Source: Andeanibacterium sp035497315 (GTDB lineage: Bacteria; Pseudomonadota; Alphaproteobacteria; Sphingomonadales; Sphingomonadaceae). From it: 50,840 nucleotides of DNA. The notes under the pieces are model-generated. The model searched no databases, was not told where the DNA came from, and saw only the letters and a list, made by a program, of their open reading frames with translations. Location of the stretch: the NCBI GenBank assembly GCA_035497315.1, contig DATJDU010000038.1, forward strand, positions 1 through 50,840, in the 5' to 3' direction. A program made the translations under genes and the position numbers. Positions 17,571 to 25,294 of the stretch are shown one piece after another (position 1 is the stretch's first letter; each line of letters starts with the position of its first letter).

Positions 17571-17697
17571 GTCCTTCTCCCCTTTTGCTGCTCCGTGTCC
17601 TCAACCTTCGTTGTCCGGAGTCTTTGCGTCACGCGCCCTAGCCAATCGTGAAAGGATCGGTAGAAGGCGCTATCAAGGAGAGATAAAACACAAAAGC

Positions 17698-17718
17698 CTT
17701 TTTGACACCATCAAAAAG
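17698..17718. promoter_or_regulatory. Operator site 3 in the MarR/SDR divergent region
   Basis: CTTTTTGA (17698-17705) and TCAAAAAG (17711-17718) are perfect 8-base inverted arms around CACCA. This is the longest of the four TTGA-N5-TCAA copies. TTGACA at 17702-17707 is also a perfect -35 hexamer on the + strand, though no good -10 is evident. It lies ~27 bases before the regulator start and ~128 bases before SDR 2, where a MarR protein would typically repress itself and the divergent operon. Confidence 0.65.
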
Positions 17719-17744
17719 ATGGTGCGAAAGCTACTTCGATTCCC

Positions 17745-18296
17745 GTGGGGGTTAGATTGAGCGAGTTACAGACCAAGGTGCAGCAAGTGGGACAGAGCGA
17801 GGAACAGGCCCCGATCCGGCGTAGCCCGACGCGGCGTTCCGGCCCTTTGGGCGAGCTCGTTACCATGCGCATGGTCATCCTGTTCGGCCTGTTGCGGCGC
17901 AGTGGCGTGCTGGCGCAGCGGCGGCAGTTCGACTTATCGGAAACCGAATGGCGGATCATGGGGCAGGTGGGCGAATTCGCTCCGCTGTCCCTGAATGGCC
18001 TGGCGGAATTGCTGCTGCAGGATCGCGGGCAATTGAGTCGTGCCGTGAAGGGCATGGTGGAGCGTGGGCTGCTGTCGCGGGAGCGCAAGCCGGGCGGCCC
18101 TGAGATCGAGATCGACCTGACGAAGAAGGGCCGCGAGGTCTATGGCCACATGGTGGAGCGCGTGGTGGAGCGTGACGCTAAGCTGACCGAGGGCATTCCA
18201 CCCGAGGACATTCAGGTGTTGTGGCGCGTGATCGACACGATGGTGGGCCGTGCCGAGCAGATGATGGAGGAAGAACGCCAGCTTGGCGGTGAATAG
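17745..18296 (+). CDS. MarR-family transcriptional regulator
   Basis: 183 residues if the GTG at 17745 is used; a TTG at 17757 or an ATG at 17862 are alternatives, since no strong ribosome site marks the start. The core (~45-165) has the MarR pattern: helix LSETEWRIMGQVGEF, winged helix with LNGLAELLLQDRGQLSRAVKGM as the recognition region, and the wing RKPGGPEIEIDLTKKG, followed by C-terminal dimer helices. The N-terminal ~35 residues are basic and probably flexible. MarR proteins often release DNA on binding an aromatic ligand. Sits between the SDR operon and the third GST, with an inverted repeat on each side. Confidence 0.85.
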   Translation: MGVRLSELQTKVQQVGQSEEQAPIRRSPTRRSGPLGELVTMRMVILFGLLRRSGVLAQRRQFDLSETEWRIMGQVGEFAPLSLNGLAELLLQDRGQLSRAVKGMVERGLLSRERKPGGPEIEIDLTKKGREVYGHMVERVVERDAKLTEGIPPEDIQVLWRVIDTMVGRAEQMMEEERQLGGE

Positions 18297-18357
18297 AATG
18301 CCGGGCGGTGCTGTCTTTGCCGGCATTTTGCGCTTTTTTGCGCTTCTCTCTCGACAT

Positions 18358-18372
18358 TTTGATAAAGTCAAA
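18358..18372 (+). promoter_or_regulatory. Operator site 4 before GST 3
   Basis: TTTGATAAAGTCAAA has 5-base inverted arms (TTTGA/TCAAA) around 5 bases and fits the TTGA-N5-TCAA form. A weak promoter, TCGACA (18351-18356) with TATGTG (18373-18378) at 16 bases, would place the repeat between the -35 and -10. A small hairpin CCCCGA-AACATA-TCGGGG (18381-18398) lies just before the GST ribosome site. Confidence 0.55.
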
Positions 18373-18407
18373 TATGTGTCCCCCGAAACATATCGGGGAG
18401 AAGGCTC

Positions 18408-19127
18408 ATGCTCGCGCTTTATCATTTCGGTCCGGTGGCCAATTCGCTCACGCCGCTGCTCTGTCTGCTGGAAAAGGGGCTGGAGTTCGAGAATCGCTTC
18501 CTCGACAGCCGCAAATGGGAACATCACACTCCAGAATTCCAGGCACTGAGCCCTGACGGCATGGTGCCGATTCTGGTGCACGACGGGCGGGTCCTGCGCG
18601 AATCTACCGTTATCAACGAATATATCGACACTGTCTTTCCCACCCCGCCGTTGCGGCCGGAGAATGCCTGGCTCTGCGCGGAGATGCGGGTGCTGACCAA
18701 ATATGTGGACGAATATTTCTGCCCCGCGCTCACAGTGGTCGGCGCCCATGGAGCGACACCGTTCGCTTCGAAGATCGACAAGCAGGAAATGGAGCAAATC
18801 CTGGCCCGTATGCCGAATGACGAAGTGCGACAGAAATGGCAGACCGTCTCGAAGAAGGGCTATTCGGACAAGGAACTGGCCGATGCCCGTCGGCGGCTGG
18901 CCAATTGCATCGCGCGCGGAGAACAGCATTTGGCCCATGGGGGCGACTGGCTGCTGGGCGAGTTCTATTCGCTGGCGGACATCAAGTGGTATTCCATGGC
19001 GCCGGCCCTGCCGCGCGTGATGCCGGAACAGTTCAACGAGGAAGCCGCGCCCCTGATGAGCGCATGGCTGAGGCGGATGGCCGAACGTCCGGCCGTGAAG
19101 GCGCTGGAGAATTACCGCCGCAAGTAA
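18408..19127 (+). CDS. Glutathione S-transferase, LigF/beta-etherase-like (GST 3)
   Basis: 239 residues, ATG 18408 after GGGGAGAAGG. Of the three GSTs this one looks closest to LigF: MLALYHFGPVANSLTPL with N12-S13, LSPDGMVPIL with cis-Pro, VLRESTVINEY with the E-S glutathione pair, and EMRVLTKYVDEYFCPAL starting the helical domain, then YSLADIKWYSMAPALP. Probable glutathione-dependent ether cleavage or thiol transfer on an aromatic substrate, downstream of the SDR step (inference). Its 3' end overlaps the convergent glgX gene by 16 bases. Confidence 0.85.
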   Translation: MLALYHFGPVANSLTPLLCLLEKGLEFENRFLDSRKWEHHTPEFQALSPDGMVPILVHDGRVLRESTVINEYIDTVFPTPPLRPENAWLCAEMRVLTKYVDEYFCPALTVVGAHGATPFASKIDKQEMEQILARMPNDEVRQKWQTVSKKGYSDKELADARRRLANCIARGEQHLAHGGDWLLGEFYSLADIKWYSMAPALPRVMPEQFNEEAAPLMSAWLRRMAERPAVKALENYRRK

Positions 19128-20935
19128 CCCGGCCCCTCCGTGCAATCCCGCAGCGCCACGCGGTGCCCCTCTCGGTCCAGCGTGACGGTGTAGGGACGTC
19201 GCGGATCGGCCGAGATGAAAGTGAAGCCTTCCGATGCCGGGTCTTCCCAATCGGCCACGGACATGGGCCGACCGTCCGGATGCAGCCATTCGCCGTGCTC
19301 GGGGAAGCACTGGAACCATTGGGTGCGGGCGGCGCGCCAGGCGGCGAGGGCGAAGGCATGAGCCTCCAGTTCGCGGTCGCGGCCCTCCCAGTCGAGCCAG
19401 GTGATCTCGTTATCCTGGCAATAGGCGTTGTTGTTTCCATGCTGGGTGCGGCCGAATTCGTCGCCCGCGGTCAGCATGATCGTGCCAGTGGAGGCCATCA
19501 GCGTATCGAGCATGGCCTTGAGATCGGCCTTGCGCTCGGCGAGGATCGCCTCGTCGTGGCAGGGCCCTTCCACGCCGTGGTTCCATGAGAAATTTTCGTG
19601 GTGCCCGTCGCGATTGTCCTCGCCATTCGCCTGATTGTGGCGGTGTTCGTAGGCGGCGGTATCGGCCAGGGTGAACCCGTCATGCGCGGCGAGGAAATTG
19701 ACGCTGCGATTGTGCCCCTTGCCGAATATGTCGGAAGATCCGGCAATGCGGGTGGCGAGCAGGCCGATGCCGACATCGCCGCGCCAGAAGCGGCGGATAT
19801 CGTCGCGATAGCGGTCGTTCCATTCGAGCCAGCCTTCGGGAAACTGCCCCAGTTGATAGCCGCCCGGGCCGATGTCCCATGGCTCTGCGATCAATATCCG
19901 GTTCGCCAGCAGCGGATCGGCGGCGATTTCGGCGAAGATCGGCGCAGCAGGATCGAAGCCCGGCCCGCGCGCCATCACCGGGGCGAGGTCGAAGCGAAAG
20001 CCGTCCACCCCGCAATGGCCCACGAAATGGCGCATCGTCTCCAGCGCGAGTTGCCGCACGGCCGGATTGGCGAAGTCCAGCGTGTTGCCGCAGCCCGTAT
20101 CGTTGACCAGCGCGCCGCCCGGTTCGTGGGCATAGGCTGCATCGTCCAGCCCGCGCAGGCAGATCACCCCGCCATGGAGATCGCTTTCGCCCGTATGGTT
20201 GAGAACGATGTCGAGGATCACGTCGATCCCGGCCTTGTGGAGCGCTGTCACCGTTTCACGCAATTCGGCCACGCCGCCGGGGCACAGGCCCGGATCGAGC
20301 GCCATGGGCGCGACCGGGTTGTAGCCCCAGGCGTTGACGAGGCCGAGCGGCGGCAAATGCCGCTCGTCGATCCAGGCGACGATGGGCATCAGTTCCACCG
20401 CGCCGACATGCAGCGCCTTCAGATGGGCGATCACGGCTGGGTGTGCCAGCGCCGCCACGGTGCCGCGCAGATGAGGCGGAACCTCCGGATGGCGCATGGT
20501 GTAGGCACGCACGCCCAATTCATAGACCAGCCCGCCCGGCACGAAGCGGGGCTTGCGCTTGCGCACCGACGGCAGCTTGCCCGGCACCACGGCGCGCGGG
20601 ACGAGGCCGCCGGTATCGGCACCATGTTCCGCCAGCGAAGGATGCTGGGTGAAGCGCCGGTCAAGCTCCAGCGCATAGGGATCGACCAGCAGCTTGGAAT
20701 GATCGAACCACAATCCCTTGTCGGGCGCCCATTCGCCCGATGCGCGATAGCCGTAATGCGCGCCGGTGAGGTCTTGCGGCAGATCCGCGATCCAGTTCTC
20801 TCCATCGCGGTGCATCGGCACATGCGTCTCGCGCCCATGTTCGAACAGGCACAGGCACATCGCCTCGGCACGGGGCGATCGGACGGCAAAGCGGGTCCGC
20901 CCCTTGCTGACGCTGGCGCCGAGCGGAATGGTCAC
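19112..20935 (-). CDS. glgX: Glycogen debranching enzyme GlgX (GH13, isoamylase type)
   Basis: 607 residues, somewhat short for GlgX (usually ~650-700). N-terminal CBM48-like domain (~1-100), then the GH13 barrel with nucleophile Asp in DGFRFDLAP, acid/base Glu in LIAEPWDIG and the third acid in FLAAHDGFTL. It hydrolyses alpha-1,6 branches of phosphorylase-limited glycogen. The GTG start overlaps the pgm stop (GTGA). Last gene of the glycogen operon; its 3' end runs into the 3' end of the convergent GST 3. Confidence 0.93.
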   Translation of the reverse strand: MTIPLGASVSKGRTRFAVRSPRAEAMCLCLFEHGRETHVPMHRDGENWIADLPQDLTGAHYGYRASGEWAPDKGLWFDHSKLLVDPYALELDRRFTQHPSLAEHGADTGGLVPRAVVPGKLPSVRKRKPRFVPGGLVYELGVRAYTMRHPEVPPHLRGTVAALAHPAVIAHLKALHVGAVELMPIVAWIDERHLPPLGLVNAWGYNPVAPMALDPGLCPGGVAELRETVTALHKAGIDVILDIVLNHTGESDLHGGVICLRGLDDAAYAHEPGGALVNDTGCGNTLDFANPAVRQLALETMRHFVGHCGVDGFRFDLAPVMARGPGFDPAAPIFAEIAADPLLANRILIAEPWDIGPGGYQLGQFPEGWLEWNDRYRDDIRRFWRGDVGIGLLATRIAGSSDIFGKGHNRSVNFLAAHDGFTLADTAAYEHRHNQANGEDNRDGHHENFSWNHGVEGPCHDEAILAERKADLKAMLDTLMASTGTIMLTAGDEFGRTQHGNNNAYCQDNEITWLDWEGRDRELEAHAFALAAWRAARTQWFQCFPEHGEWLHPDGRPMSVADWEDPASEGFTFISADPRRPYTVTLDREGHRVALRDCTEGPGYLRR

Positions 20936-22563
20936 GTCACCACGTCAGGCGCGGTGCGGCCGGTGTGGCGGGCGATCCCGGCGACGGTGTTGGCTGCCGC
21001 GATCAGATCGGCCAGCATGGCGGGTGTTTCCTCACCCAGCGCACCGCCTGCCGGCTCATACCGCTCCAGATAGACGCGCAGGGTGGCCCCTTCGGTGCCG
21101 GTGCCGGAGAGGCGGAAGACGATGCGCGATCCGCCTTCGAACAGCACACGGATGCCTTGATTGGCGCTGACCGATCCATCGACCGGATCGGTGTAGGAAA
21201 AACTGTCCGCCTCCGCGACGGCAAGCGGCCCGAAGGCCTTGCCGGGAAGCGAGGGAAGAGCCGCCGTGAGTTCCGCCATCAGCGCATTGGCGCTCTCGGT
21301 CGGCAGGGCCTCGTAATCGTGGCGAGCGTAGTAGTTGCGGCCGAATTGTGCCCAATGCTCGCGCGCCAGTTCGGCCACGCTGATCCGGCGGATGGCCAGG
21401 ATGTTGAGCCACAGCAGCACGGCCCACAGCCCATCCTTCTCGCGCACATGGTCGCTGCCGGTGCCCGCGCTTTCCTCTCCGCAGATGGTGGCCATTCCGG
21501 CATCCAGCAGATTGCCGAAGAATTTCCAGCCGGTGGGGGTCTCAAAGCAGGGGATGCCGAGGGAGGCCGCCACCCGGTCTGCCGCCGCGCTGGTGGGCAT
21601 GGAGCGGGCAATGCCTTTGAGCCCGCCCGCATAGGCGGGCGCGAGATGGGCATTGGCGGCCAAAATCGCCAGCGAATCCGAGGGGGTGACGAAGCAGTGT
21701 TTGCCGATGATCAGATTGCGGTCCCCGTCGCCATCGGAGGCCGCGCCGAAGGGTGGAGCATCCGCGCTCATCATCAGATCGTAGAGGACCTTCGCATAGA
21801 CGAGGTTCGGGTCTGGATGATGGCCGCCGAAATCTTCCAGCGGAGTGCCATTATGGACAGTGCCTGCCGGGAAGCCGAGCCGGTTCTCCAGGATTTCATG
21901 GGCGTAGGGGCCCGTCACCGCATGCATCGCGTCGAATGCCATGGTGAAGCCTTCCGCCACGGCCTGACGGATCGCCGTGAAATCGAACAGGCTCTCCATC
22001 AGATCGGCATAGTCGCGGACCGGATCTATCACTTCCACGGTCATTCCCGCGACCTCAGAGGAGCCCAGTGTGTCGAGATCGACATCGGGCACCTCCACGG
22101 TCAGCCAGCGGTCGATCGTGGCACTGCGGGCAAAGATCGCCTCGGTCACGCCTTCCGGTGCGGGGCCGCCATTGGCGATATTGTATTTGATGCCGAAATC
22201 TTCGTCCGGCCCGCCGGGATTGTGACTGGCCGAGAGGATCAGCCCGCCGCTGGCGCCATATTTGCGGATCACATGGCTGGCGGCGGGCGTGGACAGGATG
22301 CCCGCTTTGCCGACGAGCACCCTGCCATAGCCATTGGCGGCGGCTATGCGGATCGCCTGCTGGATCACCGGGCGGTTATGGAAGCGCCCGTCACCGCCGA
22401 TTACCAGCGTCGATCCCGCCTCCGGTTGCACTGCGTCGAATACGGACTGGATGAAATTCTCGGCATAATTTGCCTGCTGGAACACCCGCACTTTCTTGCG
22501 CAGGCCTGACGTGCCCGGTTTCTGCCCTTCGAACGGCGCAGTAGGAATCGAAATTGCCGACAT
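20932..22563 (-). CDS. pgm: Phosphoglucomutase, alpha-D-glucose phosphate-specific
   Basis: 543 residues from ATG 22563, two bases after the glgA stop. This start gives a length matching other Pgm enzymes and a normal N-terminus (TAPFEGQKPGTSGLRKKV); the longer open frame upstream lies within glgA. The phosphoserine loop is SASHNPGG, the metal-binding loop is SDGDGDRNL, and the sugar-binding loop is CGEESAG. It interconverts glucose 1-phosphate and glucose 6-phosphate, linking glycogen turnover to central metabolism. Confidence 0.94.
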   Translation of the reverse strand: MSAISIPTAPFEGQKPGTSGLRKKVRVFQQANYAENFIQSVFDAVQPEAGSTLVIGGDGRFHNRPVIQQAIRIAAANGYGRVLVGKAGILSTPAASHVIRKYGASGGLILSASHNPGGPDEDFGIKYNIANGGPAPEGVTEAIFARSATIDRWLTVEVPDVDLDTLGSSEVAGMTVEVIDPVRDYADLMESLFDFTAIRQAVAEGFTMAFDAMHAVTGPYAHEILENRLGFPAGTVHNGTPLEDFGGHHPDPNLVYAKVLYDLMMSADAPPFGAASDGDGDRNLIIGKHCFVTPSDSLAILAANAHLAPAYAGGLKGIARSMPTSAAADRVAASLGIPCFETPTGWKFFGNLLDAGMATICGEESAGTGSDHVREKDGLWAVLLWLNILAIRRISVAELAREHWAQFGRNYYARHDYEALPTESANALMAELTAALPSLPGKAFGPLAVAEADSFSYTDPVDGSVSANQGIRVLFEGGSRIVFRLSGTGTEGATLRVYLERYEPAGGALGEETPAMLADLIAAANTVAGIARHTGRTAPDVVT

Positions 22564-22565
22564 TC

Positions 22566-24014
22566 TCAGCCCTCCGTCAACTGGCGGTAGAGCGCTGCAT
22601 AGGCCGCGCCGCTGCGCTTCCATGAGAACTCGCAGCCCATGCCATTCTTCTGTAGCCGCTTCCATTCGGCGGGGTTGCGATAGAGTTCGATCGTGCGGCT
22701 GATCGCAGTGGCGAGCGGGTGGTAATTGACCCCGCCGAACTGCACGCCGGTAGCCACGCCCTGGGAAAGCCCTGCAACATTGGCGTCGATCACCGTATCC
22801 GCCAGCCCGCCGGTGCGCGCGACCACCGGCACGCAGCCATAGGCGAGACCGTAAAGCTGGGTGAGGCCACAAGGCTCGAACCGGCTGGGAATAAGGATCG
22901 CATCGCCGCCGCCCTGCATAAGGTGGGACAGAGCCTCGTCATAGCCGATGCGGATGGCGATCCGCCCCGGATGGCGCGCCGCAGCCTTGTGCAGCGCCTG
23001 TTCGATCGCCTTGTCGCCGGAGCCGAGCAGGGCAAGCCGTGCGCCATTGCCCACCAGATGGTCGGCAATCTCGGGCAGTACATCCATGCCCTTCTGCCAG
23101 GTGAGGCGGCTGATCGCGATAAACAGCGGCCCATCGTCGATCTCCAGCCCGAATTCTGCTTCCAGCGCGCGCTTGTTCGCCTTGCGCTTCGCCAGCGTTT
23201 TAGCGCTGAAATTCGCGGGCAGGGCGGGATCGACCTGAGGGTCCCATTCCTCGACATCGATGCCGTTGAGGATGCCGCTCACGCGATCTCCCCGGCTGGC
23301 GATCAGTCCTTCGAGCCCCATGCCGAATTCGGGCATCCGGATTTCCGCGGCGTAGCTGGGGCTGACGGTGGTCACCCGGTCGGCAAGTTGCAGCCCGGCC
23401 TTGAGGAAGCCCACCCCGGCATAGCTTTCCACCCCTTCGATCGACCATGCGGCAGGCGGCAGGCCCAGCCCGCTGAAGATCGATGGCGCGAAATAGCCCT
23501 GGAAGGCCATGTTGTGGATGGTCATCACGCTGGGCACATTGTGCCCTTCGAACGGGGCAAAGCGCAGATAGGCGATGGCCATGGCGGCCTGCCAGTCATG
23601 CGCGTGGAGGACGGCGAAACGCTTACCCTTTATCGCGCCGCCTGCCACATCGGCGGCGGCCCGGCCGAAGGCGGCGAAGCGGCGCCAATTGTCGCCCCAA
23701 TCCTTGCCGCCCGGATCGGAATAGGGGCTGCCGTCCCGGCTGAAATAGCCCGGCGCGTCCAGCACCAGTAGCGGACGGGTACCCATCTTTGCCGACAACA
23801 GCCGTGCCGGCTCGCCCAGCAGGCTGTCCCAGCGATGGACTTCTTTCGCACGTTTCAGCCCGGCCAGAACCTTGGGATAGCCGGGCAACATGGTGGTCAT
23901 CGCCACACCATGCGGCTCCACGGCGGCGGGCAGGGCGCCCGCCACATCGGCAAGGCCGCCGGTCTTGATCAGCGGTACGGCCTCAGAGGCCAGAGACAGG
24001 ACGTTGATCGGCAT
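22566..24014 (-). CDS. glgA: Glycogen synthase (ADP-glucose dependent, GT5)
   Basis: 482 residues from ATG 24014, overlapping the glgC stop by one base (TGATG). N-terminal KTGGLADV (ADP-glucose site), a GT5 catalytic domain with LHAHDWQAAM, and a C-terminal GT1-like domain with ISRLTWQKG and SRFEPCGLTQLYGLAYG containing the conserved acidic residue. It elongates alpha-1,4 glucan chains in the cytoplasm. Length and start agree with the family; the longer open frame upstream lies in glgC. Confidence 0.95.
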   Translation of the reverse strand: MPINVLSLASEAVPLIKTGGLADVAGALPAAVEPHGVAMTTMLPGYPKVLAGLKRAKEVHRWDSLLGEPARLLSAKMGTRPLLVLDAPGYFSRDGSPYSDPGGKDWGDNWRRFAAFGRAAADVAGGAIKGKRFAVLHAHDWQAAMAIAYLRFAPFEGHNVPSVMTIHNMAFQGYFAPSIFSGLGLPPAAWSIEGVESYAGVGFLKAGLQLADRVTTVSPSYAAEIRMPEFGMGLEGLIASRGDRVSGILNGIDVEEWDPQVDPALPANFSAKTLAKRKANKRALEAEFGLEIDDGPLFIAISRLTWQKGMDVLPEIADHLVGNGARLALLGSGDKAIEQALHKAAARHPGRIAIRIGYDEALSHLMQGGGDAILIPSRFEPCGLTQLYGLAYGCVPVVARTGGLADTVIDANVAGLSQGVATGVQFGGVNYHPLATAISRTIELYRNPAEWKRLQKNGMGCEFSWKRSGAAYAALYRQLTEG

Positions 24015-25288
24015 CAGTCCTTCAGCGCGGCAATCATCTGCTTGGTGATCAGACATACGCCGTTTTCGGTGCGGCGGAAACGGCGCGCATCGAGTTCCGG
24101 ATCTTCGCCCACCACCAGCTTTTCAGGGATGCGCACCCCGGAATCGATGATCACGCGGGAAAGCTGCGCCCCCCGGCCGATGTTGCAATAGGGCAGGATC
24201 ACTGCCTCATCGACGCTGGAGAAGCTGCCCATCTTCACCCCGGTGAACAACAGGCTGCGCCGGGCCAGTGCACCCGATACGATGCAGTCCTGGCTGATAA
24301 GCGAAGAGATCGCATGGCCGCGCCGCCCATCCTCATCATGCACGAATTTGGCCGGGGCGGCCACGATCTGGTCGGTCCAGATCGGCCATTCCCGATCATA
24401 CATATTGAGCTTGGGCACGGTGTCGGTGAGGTCCAGATTGGCCTCGAAATAGGCATCCAGCGTGCCGACATCGCGCCAATATTCGCCGATCTGCTCGGCC
24501 GCGCGGATACAACTGTCGGAAAAGCGATGGGCAACCGCCTTGCCGTTCCTGACGATGTAGGGGATCACGTCCCCGCCGAAATCGCGCGAAGATTCTGGAT
24601 CGGCGGCATCGCGGCGCAATTGTTCGAACAGAAACTGCGTGTCGAACACATAGATGCCCATGGATGCCAGCGCATTGTCCGGATCGCCCGGAATAGCGGG
24701 CGGGTCGGCGGGTTTTTCGATGAATTCGGTAATGGTGTTGTCGGCATCCACCTTCATCACGCCGAAACCGGTGGCTTCCATGCGTGGGACCACGAGACAG
24801 CCTATGGTGACATCCGCGCCCGAGTTGACGTGCTGGCGCAGCATCAGCTCGTAATCCATCTTGTAGATGTGGTCGCCGGCCAGGATCACCATGTATTTCG
24901 GGGCATGGGCCTCGATGATGTCGATGTTCTGATAAACCGCATCGGCAGTGCCTTCATACCACAGCGCTTCGGCAATACGCTGCGATGCGGGCAGGATGTC
25001 GAAGCTTTCGTTCCGTTCCGGCCGCATGAAGTTCCACGCGCGCTGCATGTGGCGAATCAGCGAGTGGGCCTTGTATTGCGTGGCAACGCCGATGCGGCGG
25101 ATGCCCGAATTGATCGCATTGGACAGGGCGAAGTCGATAATACGGCTCATGCCGCCGAAATAGACCGCGGGTTTGGCGCGATTATCGGTCAGTTCCTTAA
25201 GGCGGCTGCCTCGCCCGCCTGCCAGCACATAAGCCATGGCGTCACGCGCCAGCGGTTGTCCGGAAAGATCTCTCATTCTCTCACCCAT
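24014..25288 (-). CDS. glgC: Glucose-1-phosphate adenylyltransferase
   Basis: 424 residues. Nucleotidyltransferase signature AYVLAGGRGSRLKELTD, the AKPAVYFGG motif, and substrate loop FIEKPADPP, followed by a C-terminal left-handed beta-helix (GRGAQLSRVIIDSGVRIP) that carries allosteric regulation in this family. Makes ADP-glucose, the committed step of bacterial glycogen synthesis. ATG 25288 lies 6 bases after the glgB stop; a second ATG at 25276 has an equally good ribosome site, so the true start may be four codons later. Confidence 0.95.
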   Translation of the reverse strand: MGERMRDLSGQPLARDAMAYVLAGGRGSRLKELTDNRAKPAVYFGGMSRIIDFALSNAINSGIRRIGVATQYKAHSLIRHMQRAWNFMRPERNESFDILPASQRIAEALWYEGTADAVYQNIDIIEAHAPKYMVILAGDHIYKMDYELMLRQHVNSGADVTIGCLVVPRMEATGFGVMKVDADNTITEFIEKPADPPAIPGDPDNALASMGIYVFDTQFLFEQLRRDAADPESSRDFGGDVIPYIVRNGKAVAHRFSDSCIRAAEQIGEYWRDVGTLDAYFEANLDLTDTVPKLNMYDREWPIWTDQIVAAPAKFVHDEDGRRGHAISSLISQDCIVSGALARRSLLFTGVKMGSFSSVDEAVILPYCNIGRGAQLSRVIIDSGVRIPEKLVVGEDPELDARRFRRTENGVCLITKQMIAALKD

Positions 25289-25294
25289 TCAGTC

